Shown here piece after piece: positions 1-9,453 of a stretch of 64,000 nt of DNA. The notes below the pieces were generated by a model. It saw only the letters and a list, made by a program, of their open reading frames with translations, was not told where the DNA came from and made no database searches. The stretch spans positions 317,311 to 381,310 of the forward strand of contig NZ_KQ955209.1 in the NCBI RefSeq assembly GCF_001546115.1. Reading direction: 5' to 3'. Position 1 is the stretch's first letter. Every line of letters starts with the position of its first letter. The position numbers and the translations under genes are program-made. The DNA comes from Paracoccus aminovorans (GTDB taxonomy: Bacteria > Pseudomonadota > Alphaproteobacteria > Rhodobacterales > Rhodobacteraceae).

Positions 1-166
1 TGGCGCCGGCCTCGGCGCAGGTGCCCTCGGGATAGGCCACGTTTTCCACGTTGCAGCCGTGATAGACCGTGCCCGAGGCGCCCCGCACCGCCGCGCCCAC
101 CTTGAAATGCGAATAGGGCGCATAGGCGCGTTCTCGCACCGCCCGCGCCGCGTCCAGAAGCGTCAT
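1..166 (-). CDS. cdd: Cytidine deaminase, N-terminal part (runs off the window)
   Basis: The 55 visible residues start at ATG 166 and read into the window edge; the C-terminal part lies outside. Cytidine deaminase hydrolyses cytidine and deoxycytidine to the uridine forms in pyrimidine salvage. The segment GCNVENVAYPEGTCAEAGA is the family's substrate and zinc site: NVEN binds the nucleoside and TCAE holds the first zinc ligand (Cys) and the catalytic Glu. The second zinc pair (PCxxC) would lie beyond the edge, so it cannot be checked. It is transcribed divergently from maeB, with about 148 bases between the two starts. Confidence 0.9.
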   Translation of the reverse strand, partial: MTLLDAARAVRERAYAPYSHFKVGAAVRGASGTVYHGCNVENVAYPEGTCAEAGA

Positions 167-314
167 CTGCCCCGCCTTTCGCCCAGTCCTCATTGCCTGC
201 CGACACATTGCGCCCGCCCCCGGCACGATGCAAGTCCGCCGCGAAACACGGACCCCCTGTTCGGGGACGAAAAAATAGTTTAACGCTGAACCATCTTGAG
301 AGGAGGGTCTGGCC

Positions 315-2594
315 ATGGAAGAACGCCGGCAGGACAACGCCAGACAGGCGGCACTGGATTATCACGAATTTCCGCGTCCCGGTAAGCTGGAGGTGCGGGC
401 GACCAAGCCGCTGGCCAACGGCCGCGACCTGAGCCGCGCCTATTCCCCCGGCGTGGCCGAGGCCTGCCTGGAGATCAAGGCCGATCCCGCCACCGCCGCC
501 CGCTATACCGCGCGCGGCAATCTCGTCGCCGTGGTCTCGAACGGCACGGCCGTGCTGGGGCTTGGGAATATCGGCGCGCTGGCCTCGAAGCCGGTGATGG
601 AGGGCAAGGCGGTCCTGTTCAAGAAATTCGCCAATATCGACTGTTTCGACATCGAGCTGGACCAGCCCGACCCGGAAAAGCTGGCCGAGATCGTCTGCGC
701 GCTGGAGCCGAGCTTCGGCGCCATCAACCTCGAGGACATCAAGGCCCCCGACTGCTTCATCGTCGAGAAGATCTGCCGCGAGCGGATGAACATCCCGGTC
801 TTCCACGACGACCAGCACGGCACCGCCATCGTTGTCGGCGCCGCCGCCACCAACGCGCTGCACATCGCCGGCAAGCGGTTCCAGGACATCAAGGTGGTCT
901 CGACCGGCGGCGGCGCGGCCGGCATCGCCTGCCTGAACATGCTGCTGAAACTGGGCGTGAAGCGGGAAAACGTCTGGCTCTGCGACATCGCCGGCCTGGT
1001 CTACGAAGGCCGGACCGAGCAGATGACGCCGCAAAAGGCCGATTACGCCCAAGTCTCGGACCTGCGCACCCTGGACGAGGTCATCGGCGGCGCCGACCTG
1101 TTCCTGGGCCTGTCGGGCCCCGGGGTGCTGACGCCCGAGATGGTGTCGAAGATGGCGCCGCGCCCCATCGTCTTCGCCCTGGCCAACCCGACGCCCGAGA
1201 TCCTGCCCGAGGCGGTGCGCGCCGTGGCCCCGGACGCGATCATCGCCACCGGCCGTTCGGATTATCCGAACCAGGTCAACAATGTGCTGTGCTTCCCCTT
1301 CATCTTCCGCGGCGCGCTGGACGTGGGCGCGACCACGATCAATGACGAGATGCAGCTGGCCTGCATCGAGGGCATCGCCGCGCTGGCCCGCGCCACCACC
1401 TCGGCCGAGGCCGCCATGGCCTATCGCGGCGAGACGCTGACCTTCGGCGCCGAATACCTGATCCCGAAGCCCTTCGACCCGCGGCTGATCGGCGTCGTCT
1501 CGACCGCCGTCGCCAAGGCCGCGATGGAGACCGGCGTCGCCACCCGGCCGCTCGAGGACATCGCCGCCTACAAGCGCAAGCTGGACGGCTCGGTCTTCCG
1601 CTCGGCCATGATCATGCGCCCGGTCTTCGAGGCCGCCGCGACCGCCAACCGCCGCATCGTCTTCGCCGAGGGCGAGGATGAGCGCGTGCTGCGCGCCGCC
1701 AACGCCATGCTCGAGGAAACCACCGACGCGCCGATCCTGATCGGCCGCCCCGAGGTGATCGAGATGCGCGCCGAGCGCGCCGGCCTGCCGATCCGCCCCG
1801 GCCGCGATTTCGAGATCGTGAACCCCGAAAACGACCCGCGCTATCGCGACTACTGGGGCACCTATCACGAGCTGATGGCCCGCCAGGGCGTTACCCCCGA
1901 CATCGCCCGGGCGATCATGCGCACCAATACCACCGCCATCGGCGCGGTCATGGTGCACCGGGGCGAGGCCGACAGCCTGATCTGCGGCACCTTCGGCCAA
2001 TACAGCTGGCACCTGAACTACATCACCCAGATCCTGGCCCGCGACGGGCTGCGCCCGCAAGGCGCGCTGTCGCTGATGATCCTGGAAGACGGGCCGCTGT
2101 TCATCGCCGACACCCAGGTCCATCACGCACCCAGCCCCGAACAGGTGGCGGATGCCGCCATCGGCGCCGCGCGCCACGTCCGCCGCTTTGGCGTGACGCC
2201 CAAGGTAGCGCTGTGCAGCCATTCGCAATTCGGCAATCTCGACACCGACTCGGGCCGCAAGATGCGCGCCGCCCTGCGCATCCTGGAAGAGCGCGGCGTC
2301 GATTTCATCTTCGACGGCGAAATGCATGTGGACTCGGCCCTGGACCCGACCATCCGCGAACGCCTGCTGCCGAATTCGCGCATCGAGGGCGCAGCCAACG
2401 TGCTGGTCTTCTCGGGTACCGACTCGGCCTCGGGGGTGCGCAACGCGCTGAAACTCAAGGCGAACGGGCTCGAAGTCGGGCCGATCCTGATGGGGATGGG
2501 CAACCGCGCCCATATCGTGACGCCCTCGATCACCACGCGGGGCCTGTTGAACATGAGCGCCATCGCCGGCACCCCGGTCGGCCATTACCGCTGA
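315..2594 (+). CDS. maeB: NADP-dependent malic enzyme with C-terminal phosphotransacetylase-like domain
   Basis: Decarboxylates malate to pyruvate, making NADPH, and links the TCA cycle to pyruvate during growth on acids. The 759 residues match the long bacterial MaeB type. Residues about 1-430 are the malic enzyme: the substrate and metal loop [15 protein letters not shown] and a Rossmann motif STGGGAAGI are visible. Residues about 440-759 resemble phosphate acetyltransferase; in MaeB proteins of this type the domain is thought to be regulatory (acetyl-CoA sensing) rather than catalytic. The start ATG has a strong ribosome site, GGAGGG, seven bases upstream. A perfect hairpin terminator follows the stop, so it is probably monocistronic. 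Confidence 0.95.
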   Translation: MEERRQDNARQAALDYHEFPRPGKLEVRATKPLANGRDLSRAYSPGVAEACLEIKADPATAARYTARGNLVAVVSNGTAVLGLGNIGALASKPVMEGKAVLFKKFANIDCFDIELDQPDPEKLAEIVCALEPSFGAINLEDIKAPDCFIVEKICRERMNIPVFHDDQHGTAIVVGAAATNALHIAGKRFQDIKVVSTGGGAAGIACLNMLLKLGVKRENVWLCDIAGLVYEGRTEQMTPQKADYAQVSDLRTLDEVIGGADLFLGLSGPGVLTPEMVSKMAPRPIVFALANPTPEILPEAVRAVAPDAIIATGRSDYPNQVNNVLCFPFIFRGALDVGATTINDEMQLACIEGIAALARATTSAEAAMAYRGETLTFGAEYLIPKPFDPRLIGVVSTAVAKAAMETGVATRPLEDIAAYKRKLDGSVFRSAMIMRPVFEAAATANRRIVFAEGEDERVLRAANAMLEETTDAPILIGRPEVIEMRAERAGLPIRPGRDFEIVNPENDPRYRDYWGTYHELMARQGVTPDIARAIMRTNTTAIGAVMVHRGEADSLICGTFGQYSWHLNYITQILARDGLRPQGALSLMILEDGPLFIADTQVHHAPSPEQVADAAIGAARHVRRFGVTPKVALCSHSQFGNLDTDSGRKMRAALRILEERGVDFIFDGEMHVDSALDPTIRERLLPNSRIEGAANVLVFSGTDSASGVRNALKLKANGLEVGPILMGMGNRAHIVTPSITTRGLLNMSAIAGTPVGHYR

Positions 2595-2614
2595 TTCGGG
2601 CCTGACCCGACCCA

Positions 2615-2649
2615 CCGCGCGGCGATTTTGCAAAACGCCGCGCGGTTTT
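2615..2649 (+). terminator. Rho-independent terminator of maeB
   Basis: A perfect 10-bp stem, CCGCGCGGCG at 2615-2624 with CGCCGCGCGG at 2636-2645, is followed by TTTT. The loop sequence is itself palindromic (TTTTGCAAAA) and contains a TTTGCAAA box like those nearer to prpE. Confidence 0.9.
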
Positions 2650-2674
2650 CCATCCCATGCAAAGCCCGCCTGCA

Positions 2675-2714
2675 TTTGCAAACTTCTGTCCGAATGTGAG
2701 ACAGGATCTGCAAA
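2675..2714 (+). promoter_or_regulatory. TTTGCAAA boxes upstream of prpE, candidate ScfR/RamB-type operator
   Basis: TTTGCAAA occurs at 2675-2682 and TCTGCAAA (one mismatch) at 2707-2714. The two are 32 bases apart start to start, about three helical turns, on the same DNA face. A further TTTGCAAA lies in the loop of the maeB terminator (2627-2634). RamB and the related short-chain fatty acyl-CoA regulators (PccR and MccR in Rhodobacter and Paracoccus) use TTTGCAAA-like sites, and propionyl-CoA genes are known targets. Assignment to such a regulator is inference. Confidence 0.55.
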
Positions 2715-2809
2715 ATTCTGCATCCCCGCGGCCGAGTTTGGCCGTTAACAGCCTTGCCGCCCCGCCCTGCCCGCGCCTAGATCTCGGCTGTCTGTGAGGA
2801 GGAAGAGTG

Positions 2810-4714
2810 ATGGGGTATCGCGAGATCTATGCCGCGTGGCAGGCCGATCCCGAAGGGTTCTGGATGCAGGGCGCCGAGGCGATCGACTGGCAGCAGAAGC
2901 CCTCGAAGGCGCTCGATGACCGCAACGCGCCGATCTACGAATGGTTCTCGGACGGCATGGTCAACACCTGCTGGAACGCAGTCGACCGCCATGTGCTGGC
3001 CGGGCGCGGCGACCAGATCGCCATCATGCATGAAAGCCCGATCACCCATTCCACCAAGGGCATCACCTACAAGCAGTTGCAGGATCGCGTCGCCTCGCTG
3101 GCCGGCGCGCTGCGGATGCGCGGCGTCGAAAAGGGCGACCGTGTCATCATCTACATGCCGATGATCCCCGAGGCGCTGGAGGCGATGCTGGCCTGCGCCC
3201 GGCTCGGCGCCATCCACTCGGTCGTCTTCGGCGGCTTCGCGGCGAACGAGCTGGCGGTGCGCATCGACGATTGCCAGCCCAAGGCGATCATCGCCGCCTC
3301 CTGCGGGCTCGAGCCGAACCGGGTGGTGCATTACAAGCCGTTGCTCGACGCCGCCATCGACATGGCCGAGCACAAGCCCGAGTTCTGCGTGATCTTCCAG
3401 CGCGAGCAAGAGGTCGCCAAGCTGGTCGAGGGCCGCGACTTCAGCTGGCACGGCTTCCAATATGGCGTGAAACCCGCCGATTGCGTGCCGGTCGAGGGCA
3501 ACCACCCAGCCTATATCCTCTACACCTCGGGCACCACCGGCCAGCCCAAGGGCGTGGTGCGCCATACCGCCGGCCATCTGGTGGCGCTGCAATGGTCGAT
3601 GAGCAATATCTACAACATCGGCCCCGGCGACCGCTTCTGGGCCGCCTCGGACGTCGGCTGGGTCGTCGGGCATTCCTATATCTGCTACGGTCCGCTGATC
3701 GCCGGCGCGACCACCGTGGTCTTCGAGGGCAAGCCGGTCGGTACGCCGCATCCGGGCGTCTTCTGGCGCATCATCCAGAACCACCGCATCAAGAGCTTCT
3801 TCACCGCGCCCACCGCCCTGCGCGCCATCCGTCGCGAGGATCCGAACGGCGAATGGATCCGCCGCTACAAGCTGCACGACCTGCAGGCGCTGTTCCTGGC
3901 CGGCGAGCGCGCCGACCCCGACACGGTGAAATGGGCGCAGGAACACCTGGGCGTGCCGGTGGTCGACCACTGGTGGCAGACCGAGACCGGCTGGGCCATC
4001 GCCGCCAATCCCATCGGCATCGAGACCCTGCCCACCAAGCCCGGCAGCCCCTCGGTGCCGATGCCGGGCTATGACGTGCAGGTGCTGGACGAGAGCGGCA
4101 ATCCGGTCCCCGCCGGCACGCTCGGCGCCATCGCGATCAAGCTGCCGCTGCCGCCCGGCACGCTGCCGACGCTGTGGAATGCGGAAGACCGCTTCCGCAA
4201 GAGCTATCTTGAGCATTTCCCCGGCTATTACGAGACCGGCGACGCCGGCTATGTCGACGAGGACGGCTATCTCTACATCATGGCCCGCACCGACGACGTC
4301 ATCAACGTCGCCGGCCATCGCCTGTCCACCGGCGCCATGGAGGAAGTGCTGGCCAGCCATCCCGACGTCGCCGAATGCGCGGTGATCGGCGTGGCCGACA
4401 GCCTCAAGGGCCAGTCGCCGGTCGGCTTCCTGTGCCTGAAGGCCGGCGTCAGCACGCCGCATGCGCAGGTGGTCAAGGAGGTGGTGAAGCTGGTGCGCGA
4501 TCGCATCGGCCCCGTCGCGGCCTTCAAATCGGCCTGCGTGGTCGAGCGGCTGCCCAAGACCCGCTCGGGCAAGATCCTGCGCGCCACCATGGCCAAGATC
4601 GCCGACGGCCAGCCCTTCAAGGCCCCCGCCACCATCGACGACCCGGCTATCCTGGACGAGATCCGCGAAGCGCTCGCGGGCCTGGGCTATCCCGAAGCCG
4701 CGAACGCCGGCTGA
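2810..4714 (+). CDS. prpE: Propionate-CoA ligase (propionyl-CoA synthetase)
   Basis: Activates propionate with ATP and CoA through an acyl-AMP intermediate. Length of 634 residues and the whole sequence fit PrpE rather than acetyl-CoA synthetase. Visible motifs: the AMP-binding loop YTSGTTGQPKGVVRH near residue 239, the WWQTETGW core, the hinge region YETGDAGYVDEDGYLYIMAR, and the C-terminal catalytic lysine in PKTRSGKILRATM, the usual site of reversible acylation control. I chose ATG 2810 over the adjacent GTG 2807 because AGGAGG at 2797-2802 is then spaced seven bases. TTTGCAAA boxes upstream suggest induction by propionate or acetate metabolism. Confidence 0.93.
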   Translation: MGYREIYAAWQADPEGFWMQGAEAIDWQQKPSKALDDRNAPIYEWFSDGMVNTCWNAVDRHVLAGRGDQIAIMHESPITHSTKGITYKQLQDRVASLAGALRMRGVEKGDRVIIYMPMIPEALEAMLACARLGAIHSVVFGGFAANELAVRIDDCQPKAIIAASCGLEPNRVVHYKPLLDAAIDMAEHKPEFCVIFQREQEVAKLVEGRDFSWHGFQYGVKPADCVPVEGNHPAYILYTSGTTGQPKGVVRHTAGHLVALQWSMSNIYNIGPGDRFWAASDVGWVVGHSYICYGPLIAGATTVVFEGKPVGTPHPGVFWRIIQNHRIKSFFTAPTALRAIRREDPNGEWIRRYKLHDLQALFLAGERADPDTVKWAQEHLGVPVVDHWWQTETGWAIAANPIGIETLPTKPGSPSVPMPGYDVQVLDESGNPVPAGTLGAIAIKLPLPPGTLPTLWNAEDRFRKSYLEHFPGYYETGDAGYVDEDGYLYIMARTDDVINVAGHRLSTGAMEEVLASHPDVAECAVIGVADSLKGQSPVGFLCLKAGVSTPHAQVVKEVVKLVRDRIGPVAAFKSACVVERLPKTRSGKILRATMAKIADGQPFKAPATIDDPAILDEIREALAGLGYPEAANAG

Positions 4715-4724
4715 GACGCCGCAG

Positions 4725-4741
4725 GGGTATTTGAAAAACGG
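4725..4741 (+). repeat. Downstream 17-mer GGGTATTTGAAAAACGG
   Basis: Eleven bases after the prpE stop lies GGGTATTTGAAAAACGG. The same 17-mer with one substitution follows uvrA on the minus strand (28865-28849). Similar (G)GGTATTTG sequences just past stop codons recur in Rhodobacterales genomes; their role is unclear to me. Confidence 0.6.
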
Positions 4742-4750
4742 AAAAGACGC

Positions 4751-4792
4751 GGCGCGGACTTGTTCCTGTCGCCGCGCCCTGTTTTCTCTTTT
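4751..4792 (+). terminator. Terminator of prpE
   Basis: Stem GGCGCGG (4751-4757) pairs with CCGCGCC (4772-4778) and is followed by a T-rich run, TGTTTTCTCTTTT, ending at 4792. Confidence 0.75.
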
Positions 4793-4814
4793 GTGGGAAA
4801 ATATCTTCGGGGGT

Positions 4815-4835
4815 CCGGGGGCAGACAGCCCCCGG
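4815..4835 (-). terminator. GC-rich hairpin downstream of aroA
   Basis: CCGGGGGC (4815-4822) and GCCCCCGG (4828-4835) form a perfect 8-bp stem with loop AGACA, eight bases past the aroA stop on the minus strand. It is followed there by ACCCCCGAAGATATTTTCCC, an arrangement that recurs after genes in Rhodobacterales. No clean T-tract directly abuts the stem, so it may end transcription from both sides together with the prpE terminator. Confidence 0.6.
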
Positions 4836-4842
4836 CGCTAAC

Positions 4843-6177
4843 TTAGCCGATCGCGGCGCCCAGCCTCTGCATCAGCGGCAGGAAATCCGGGAAGGACGTG
4901 GCGATCGGGCTGCCGTCATCGACGCTGATCGGCTGGTCCGAGGCGAGCCCCGCCACCAGGAAGGACATGGCGATGCGGTGGTCAAGATGCGTCACCACGC
5001 TGGCGCCGCCACCCGCGAGCCCGCCGCTGCCTTCGACCGTCATGCTGTCCTCGGTGGATGTCACGCGGGCGCCATTGGCGATCAGCCCGGCCTCCATCGC
5101 CGCGATGCGGTCGCTTTCCTTGACGCGCAGCTCATGCACGCCCCGCATCACGGTCGGGCCCTCGGCAAAGCAGGCCACGACCGACAGGATCGGGAATTCG
5201 TCGATCATGCTGGCGGCGCGCTCGGGCGGCACGGTCACGCCCTTCAGCGCGGAATGGCGCACCAGCAGGTCGGCGACCGGCTCGCCGCCTTCCTCGCGCG
5301 CGTTCTCGAAGCGGATGTCGGCGCCCATTTCCAGCAGCGTGACATAGAGCCCGTCGCGGGTCGGGTTGCGGCTGACGCCCGGCACCCGGATCTCGGAGCC
5401 CGGCACGATCAACGCCGCCGCCACCGGGAAAGCCGCGCTGGAGGGGTCGCGCGGCACGGCGACGGGCTGCGGCTTCAGCTCGGGCCGGCCGGTCAGGGTG
5501 ATGACCCGGCCTTCCTCGGTCACCTCGGTGGTGATGCTGGCGCCGAAACCGGCCAGCATGCGCTCGGTGTGATCGCGGGTCGGCTCGGATTCGATGACCA
5601 CGGTCTGGCCCGGCGCGTTCAGACCCGCCAGCAGCACCGCCGACTTGATCTGCGCCGAGGCGACCGGGGTCTTGTAGCGCACCGGCACCGGCTCGGCCGC
5701 GCCCTTGATGGTGACCGGCAGCCGCTTGCCCTCGCGCGCCGTCACTTCGCAGCCGAACAGCTCCAGCGGGTCGGTGACGCGGCCCATCGGCCGGCGCGAC
5801 AGGCTGGCGTCACCGGTGAAGGTGGCGGTGACCGGCGTCGTCGCCATGGCGCCCATGATCAGCCGCACGCCGGTGCCCGAGTTGCCGCAGTCGATCACGG
5901 CCTCGGGCTCGGCAAAGCCGCCGACGCCGACGCCGTGGACCTTCCATTCGCCCTCGCCCAGTCGCTCGACCCGGGCGCCGAAGGCCTGCATCGCCGATGC
6001 CGTGTCCAGCACGTCCTGGCCTTCCAGCAGGCCGGTGATATGCGTCTCGCCGACCGCAAGCGCGCCCAGGATCAGGGCGCGGTGGCTGATCGACTTGTCG
6101 CCGGGCACCTGGGCCTCGCCCTTCAGCGGGCCCGAGCGGCGCGCGGTCATCGGAAGCGGTTCGGCGGAATGTGACAT
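4843..6177 (-). CDS. aroA: 3-phosphoshikimate 1-carboxyvinyltransferase (EPSP synthase)
   Basis: Sixth step of the shikimate pathway: joins phosphoenolpyruvate to shikimate-3-phosphate. The 444 residues contain [16 protein letters not shown] (residues 25-40), GNSGTG (98-103), [19 protein letters not shown] and the C-terminal [12 protein letters not shown]. Overall it lines up with class II enzymes such as the CP4 protein; Gly101 stands where CP4 has Ala100. The start at 6177 is preferred because an AGGGGG ribosome site lies just upstream and the family N-terminus begins there; an in-frame upstream extension to 6234 has no family support. It is followed, in minus-strand order, by a hairpin. 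Confidence 0.94.
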   Translation of the reverse strand: MSHSAEPLPMTARRSGPLKGEAQVPGDKSISHRALILGALAVGETHITGLLEGQDVLDTASAMQAFGARVERLGEGEWKVHGVGVGGFAEPEAVIDCGNSGTGVRLIMGAMATTPVTATFTGDASLSRRPMGRVTDPLELFGCEVTAREGKRLPVTIKGAAEPVPVRYKTPVASAQIKSAVLLAGLNAPGQTVVIESEPTRDHTERMLAGFGASITTEVTEEGRVITLTGRPELKPQPVAVPRDPSSAAFPVAAALIVPGSEIRVPGVSRNPTRDGLYVTLLEMGADIRFENAREEGGEPVADLLVRHSALKGVTVPPERAASMIDEFPILSVVACFAEGPTVMRGVHELRVKESDRIAAMEAGLIANGARVTSTEDSMTVEGSGGLAGGGASVVTHLDHRIAMSFLVAGLASDQPISVDDGSPIATSFPDFLPLMQRLGAAIG

Positions 6178-6250
6178 CGGGGCCCCCTGGTGCTTGTCGC
6201 GCAAGGTGATAGCGGTCACGGGCGCAAGGCGCAATCAGCCCGCCCGAAAT

Positions 6251-6952
6251 TCATCCTTGCCGGCGGAAGGTCACGTAATGCGGCACGCGCCCCTCGCGCA
6301 GCGCCTTCTGCTCGTAGCGGGTCGAGAGCCAGTCGTCCCAGGGCTCCGGCCCCTCATGCAGCAGCTCGAAGCCGGCGCCGGGCACTTCTTCCAGCGTCTG
6401 GCGCACATAGTCGGGAATGTCGGTCGCGACGCGGAACTCTGCGCCGGGACGCATGACGCGCGCCAGCGGGATCAGATGCTCGGGCGTGACGAAACGCCGG
6501 CGGTGGTGGCGCGCCTTGGGCCAGGGGTCGGGATAGTTCAGGAAAGCGCGCGCGATCGAGGCATCGGGCAGCACGTCCATCAGGTCGCGGGCATCGCCCG
6601 GATGCACGCTGACATTCGTCACCCCGGCGTTGCGGATCTTGCCCAGCAGCATGGCGACGCCGTTGATGAAGGGCTCGCAGCCGATGATGCCGATCTGCGG
6701 ATAGCGGGCGGCCATATGCACCATGTGCTCGCCGCCGCCAAAGCCGACCTCCAGCCAGACCGGACGGTCATCGCCAAAGATCCTGGCCGGCGCCACCGGC
6801 TTGCGCTCTGGGTTTTCGGCATGGGTGATGCCGCGCGGGCGCAATTCGCCCAGATCCTCGGACAGATAGCCCTTCTGCGACTGGCGCAGGGTCTTGCCGT
6901 GGCGGCGGCCATAGAAATTGCGGCGCGGAGGGTTCGGGTCGAATTCGCTCAT
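6251..6952 (-). CDS. trmB: tRNA (guanine-N7-)-methyltransferase
   Basis: Methylates N7 of guanine 46 in tRNA variable loops, using S-adenosylmethionine. At 233 residues it is normal for the family. Visible are the SAM motif LEVGFGGGEHM (about residues 67-77), the region GCEPFINGVAMLL and the substrate motif FLNYPDPWPKARHHRRR, which is diagnostic for TrmB. It lies between rnj and aroA on the same strand, 47 bases after the rnj stop, so it may be co-transcribed with rnj. Confidence 0.93.
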   Translation of the reverse strand: MSEFDPNPPRRNFYGRRHGKTLRQSQKGYLSEDLGELRPRGITHAENPERKPVAPARIFGDDRPVWLEVGFGGGEHMVHMAARYPQIGIIGCEPFINGVAMLLGKIRNAGVTNVSVHPGDARDLMDVLPDASIARAFLNYPDPWPKARHHRRRFVTPEHLIPLARVMRPGAEFRVATDIPDYVRQTLEEVPGAGFELLHEGPEPWDDWLSTRYEQKALREGRVPHYVTFRRQG

Positions 6953-6999
6953 GCCGCGCCCATGCCCCGGGCGCGGCGCGAGGTCAAGTCATTCCCCGA

Positions 7000-8676
7000 T
7001 CATTCCGCGGCCAGGCGCGAGATCACCACCGTCACCTCGGGCTTCTTGCCGATCTCTTCCATCGAGACCTGGCGGGTGATCCTGCGAATCCCCTCCTCCA
7101 GCCGGTCGTCGTCCATCACCGTGCGGTCGTCGGCACGCTCCAGGAAAGCGGCCAGTTCCGATTCGATGTTGCGGGCCAGCGGCACGCCGGCGCGTCCGGT
7201 CTCGGGCAGGCCCGAAAGCTCGACCCAGGCGTCGGGCAGCGGGCTGTCGTCCTCGTCGATGATGATCGAGACCATGGCATGGCCGTTCAGCGCCATGCGG
7301 ATGCGGTCGCGGACCACGCCGTCCATGGCGCCGATCAGCCTGGTGCCGTCCAGATAGACCCGGCCGGTGTCGATCTGGTCCACGATCCGCGGCGTGTCGC
7401 CGGTCAGGTCCAGCATGGTGCCGTTGGTGGCGATGGCCGCTGGTATGCCGCGGGCCTGCGCCAGCTTCACATGCTCGCGCAGGTGCATGTGCTCGCCATG
7501 CATCGGGATCACCATCTGCGGCTTCAAGAGTTCATGCACCGCCTCGATGTCCGGCCGGTTGGCGTGACCCGAGACGTGATAGACCCCGTCGTCGGCATCG
7601 AACAGGTCGACGCCCATCTCGGACAGCTGGTTCTGGATGCGGATCACCCCGCGCTCATTGCCGGGGATGGTGCGCGAGCTGAACAGGAAGCTGTCACCCT
7701 CGCGCAGCTGGATGCCCAGGTAGCGGCCGCGCGACAGCTGGGCGCTGGCGGCGCGGCGCTCGCCCTGGCTGCCGGTGACGATCAGCATCACCTTGTCGCG
7801 CGGCAGTTCCGAGGCGTCCTCGGGGCTGACGGTGGCGGGGAAACTGGTCAGGATGCCGGTCTCGATGCCGACGGTGACCATGCGGCGCATGGCACGGCCC
7901 AGAAGGCAGATCTTGCGGCCCGAGGCGGTGCCGGCCTCGGCCAGCGTCTTGAGCCGGGCGATGTTGCTGGCAAAGGTCGTCGCCACCACCATCTGCTTTT
8001 GCGAGGTCACGAAATCCAGCAGCGGATTGGCCAGGATCGCCTCGGACCGGCCGGGATGCGGCACGAAGATATTGGTCGAATCGCAGGCCAGCGCCTTGAC
8101 GCCGTTGCCTTCGCCCGCGATCTCGTGCCACAGGATCGGGTCGAAGGCCTCGCCCACCACCGGGGTGCCGTCCAGCTTGAAGTCGCCGGTATGCACGATG
8201 CGGCCGGCCGGCGTGTCGATGATCAGCGCCGAGCTTTCCGGGATGGAATGGCTGACCGGCACGAATTGCACCTGGAACGGACCGGCCGTCACCACCTCGG
8301 GGCGGGGCGCATGGATATGCAGCTGATCGACCGGCTGGCCGGCCTCCTCCAGCTTCAGCCGGGCCAGCGCGCCGGTGAAGCGGCGGCAATGCACCGGCTT
8401 CTGGATGCGGCCCCACAGCAGGCCAAGCGCGCCGACGTGATCCTCGTGCCCATGGGTGATGAAGATCGCCTCGATGCGGTCGCGGTTGGCTTCCAGCCAG
8501 CCGACATCGGCCATGATCAGGTCGATGCCCGGCGCCGTGTCCATGTCGCCGAAGGTCACGCCCAGGTCGACGACGATCAGCCGCTCGCGCCCCGGCCGGC
8601 CGTAGCCGTAGACATAGGCGTTCATGCCGATTTCGCCCGCGCCGCCCAGCGGCAGATAGATCAGGCGCTCAGACAT
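7000..8676 (-). CDS. rnj: Ribonuclease J
   Basis: Metallo-beta-lactamase/beta-CASP nuclease that acts in rRNA maturation and mRNA decay with both endo- and 5'-3' exonuclease activity. The 558 residues carry the zinc signature THGHEDHVGALG near residue 70, the later SHSIPESSALII and HTGDFKLD motifs, and the beta-CASP region ending in MHGEHMHLREH. Start ATG 8676 gives the conserved MSERLIYLPLGGAGEIGMN and overlaps the coaX stop by eight bases, which implies translational coupling. An upstream in-frame start at 8700 is less likely. Confidence 0.93.
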   Translation of the reverse strand: MSERLIYLPLGGAGEIGMNAYVYGYGRPGRERLIVVDLGVTFGDMDTAPGIDLIMADVGWLEANRDRIEAIFITHGHEDHVGALGLLWGRIQKPVHCRRFTGALARLKLEEAGQPVDQLHIHAPRPEVVTAGPFQVQFVPVSHSIPESSALIIDTPAGRIVHTGDFKLDGTPVVGEAFDPILWHEIAGEGNGVKALACDSTNIFVPHPGRSEAILANPLLDFVTSQKQMVVATTFASNIARLKTLAEAGTASGRKICLLGRAMRRMVTVGIETGILTSFPATVSPEDASELPRDKVMLIVTGSQGERRAASAQLSRGRYLGIQLREGDSFLFSSRTIPGNERGVIRIQNQLSEMGVDLFDADDGVYHVSGHANRPDIEAVHELLKPQMVIPMHGEHMHLREHVKLAQARGIPAAIATNGTMLDLTGDTPRIVDQIDTGRVYLDGTRLIGAMDGVVRDRIRMALNGHAMVSIIIDEDDSPLPDAWVELSGLPETGRAGVPLARNIESELAAFLERADDRTVMDDDRLEEGIRRITRQVSMEEIGKKPEVTVVISRLAAE

Positions 8677-9448
8677 TGCCCATCTCCTTGTTGTAATCAT
8701 GGATCAGACGCAGACCATGCATGGTCAGATCGTCCTCGATCGCGTCGAAAAGATCAAAGCCCTGATCGAACAGCGGCGCAAGCCCGCCGGTGGCAATCAC
8801 CTGCATCGGCCGGCCGCGCTCGTCGCGGATCTTGTCCACCACGCCCTGCACGAGGCCGATATAGCCCCAGAAAATCCCCGACTGGATGCAGGCCACGGTA
8901 TTGGTGCCGATCACCCGGGCCGGCATGGTCACATCGACATGCGGCAGGCTGGCCGCGCCCATGTGCAGCGCCTCGAGCGACAGGTTCACCCCCGGCGCGA
9001 TGACGCCGCCGACATAGGCGCCGTCGGTGTCGACCACGTCGAAGGTGGTGGCGGTGCCGAAATCGACCACGATCAGGTCCGGCCCATGCCGGTCAAAGGC
9101 GCCCACGGTGTTCACCAGCCGGTCGGGGCCGACCACGGTGCCGAAATCGACGCGCGGCGCAACCGGCAGCAGGCAGTCGGGCTTGCCCACCACCAGCGGG
9201 CGCGTGTCGAAATAGCGGTTGCAGAGCACGCGCAGGTTGAAGACCACCCGCGGCGCGGTCGAGCTGATGATGCAGTCGGTGATGTTCAGATCCAGCTTCT
9301 GCAGCTGGATCAGCGTCGAGAGCCAGACGAAATATTCATCCGCCGTCCGGCGATGGTCGGTCGAGATCCGCCACAGGCCGGCGAATTTCTCGCCGTCCCA
9401 GACCGAGAAGACGGTGTTGGTGTTGCCGGTGTCGATGCAGAGCAGCAT
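8669..9448 (-). CDS. coaX: Type III pantothenate kinase
   Basis: Phosphorylates pantothenate, the first step to coenzyme A. The type III form belongs to the ASKHA fold and is not inhibited by CoA. At 259 residues the N-terminal ATP loop MLLCIDTGNTNTVFSVWDG, the substrate motif GPDRLVNTVGAF and VVDFGTATTFDVV are all present. An in-frame reading extends far upstream into birA, but the family start at 9448 is clear and follows the birA stop by five bases. Overlap with rnj downstream indicates one transcript with birA and the nuo genes. Confidence 0.93.
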   Translation of the reverse strand: MLLCIDTGNTNTVFSVWDGEKFAGLWRISTDHRRTADEYFVWLSTLIQLQKLDLNITDCIISSTAPRVVFNLRVLCNRYFDTRPLVVGKPDCLLPVAPRVDFGTVVGPDRLVNTVGAFDRHGPDLIVVDFGTATTFDVVDTDGAYVGGVIAPGVNLSLEALHMGAASLPHVDVTMPARVIGTNTVACIQSGIFWGYIGLVQGVVDKIRDERGRPMQVIATGGLAPLFDQGFDLFDAIEDDLTMHGLRLIHDYNKEMGNV

Positions 9449-9453
9449 GGTCC

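Noticed and set aside
59..432. Short plus-strand frames before maeB
   Set aside because: They overlap cdd antisense or the maeB start, and their products look like translated intergenic GC-rich DNA.
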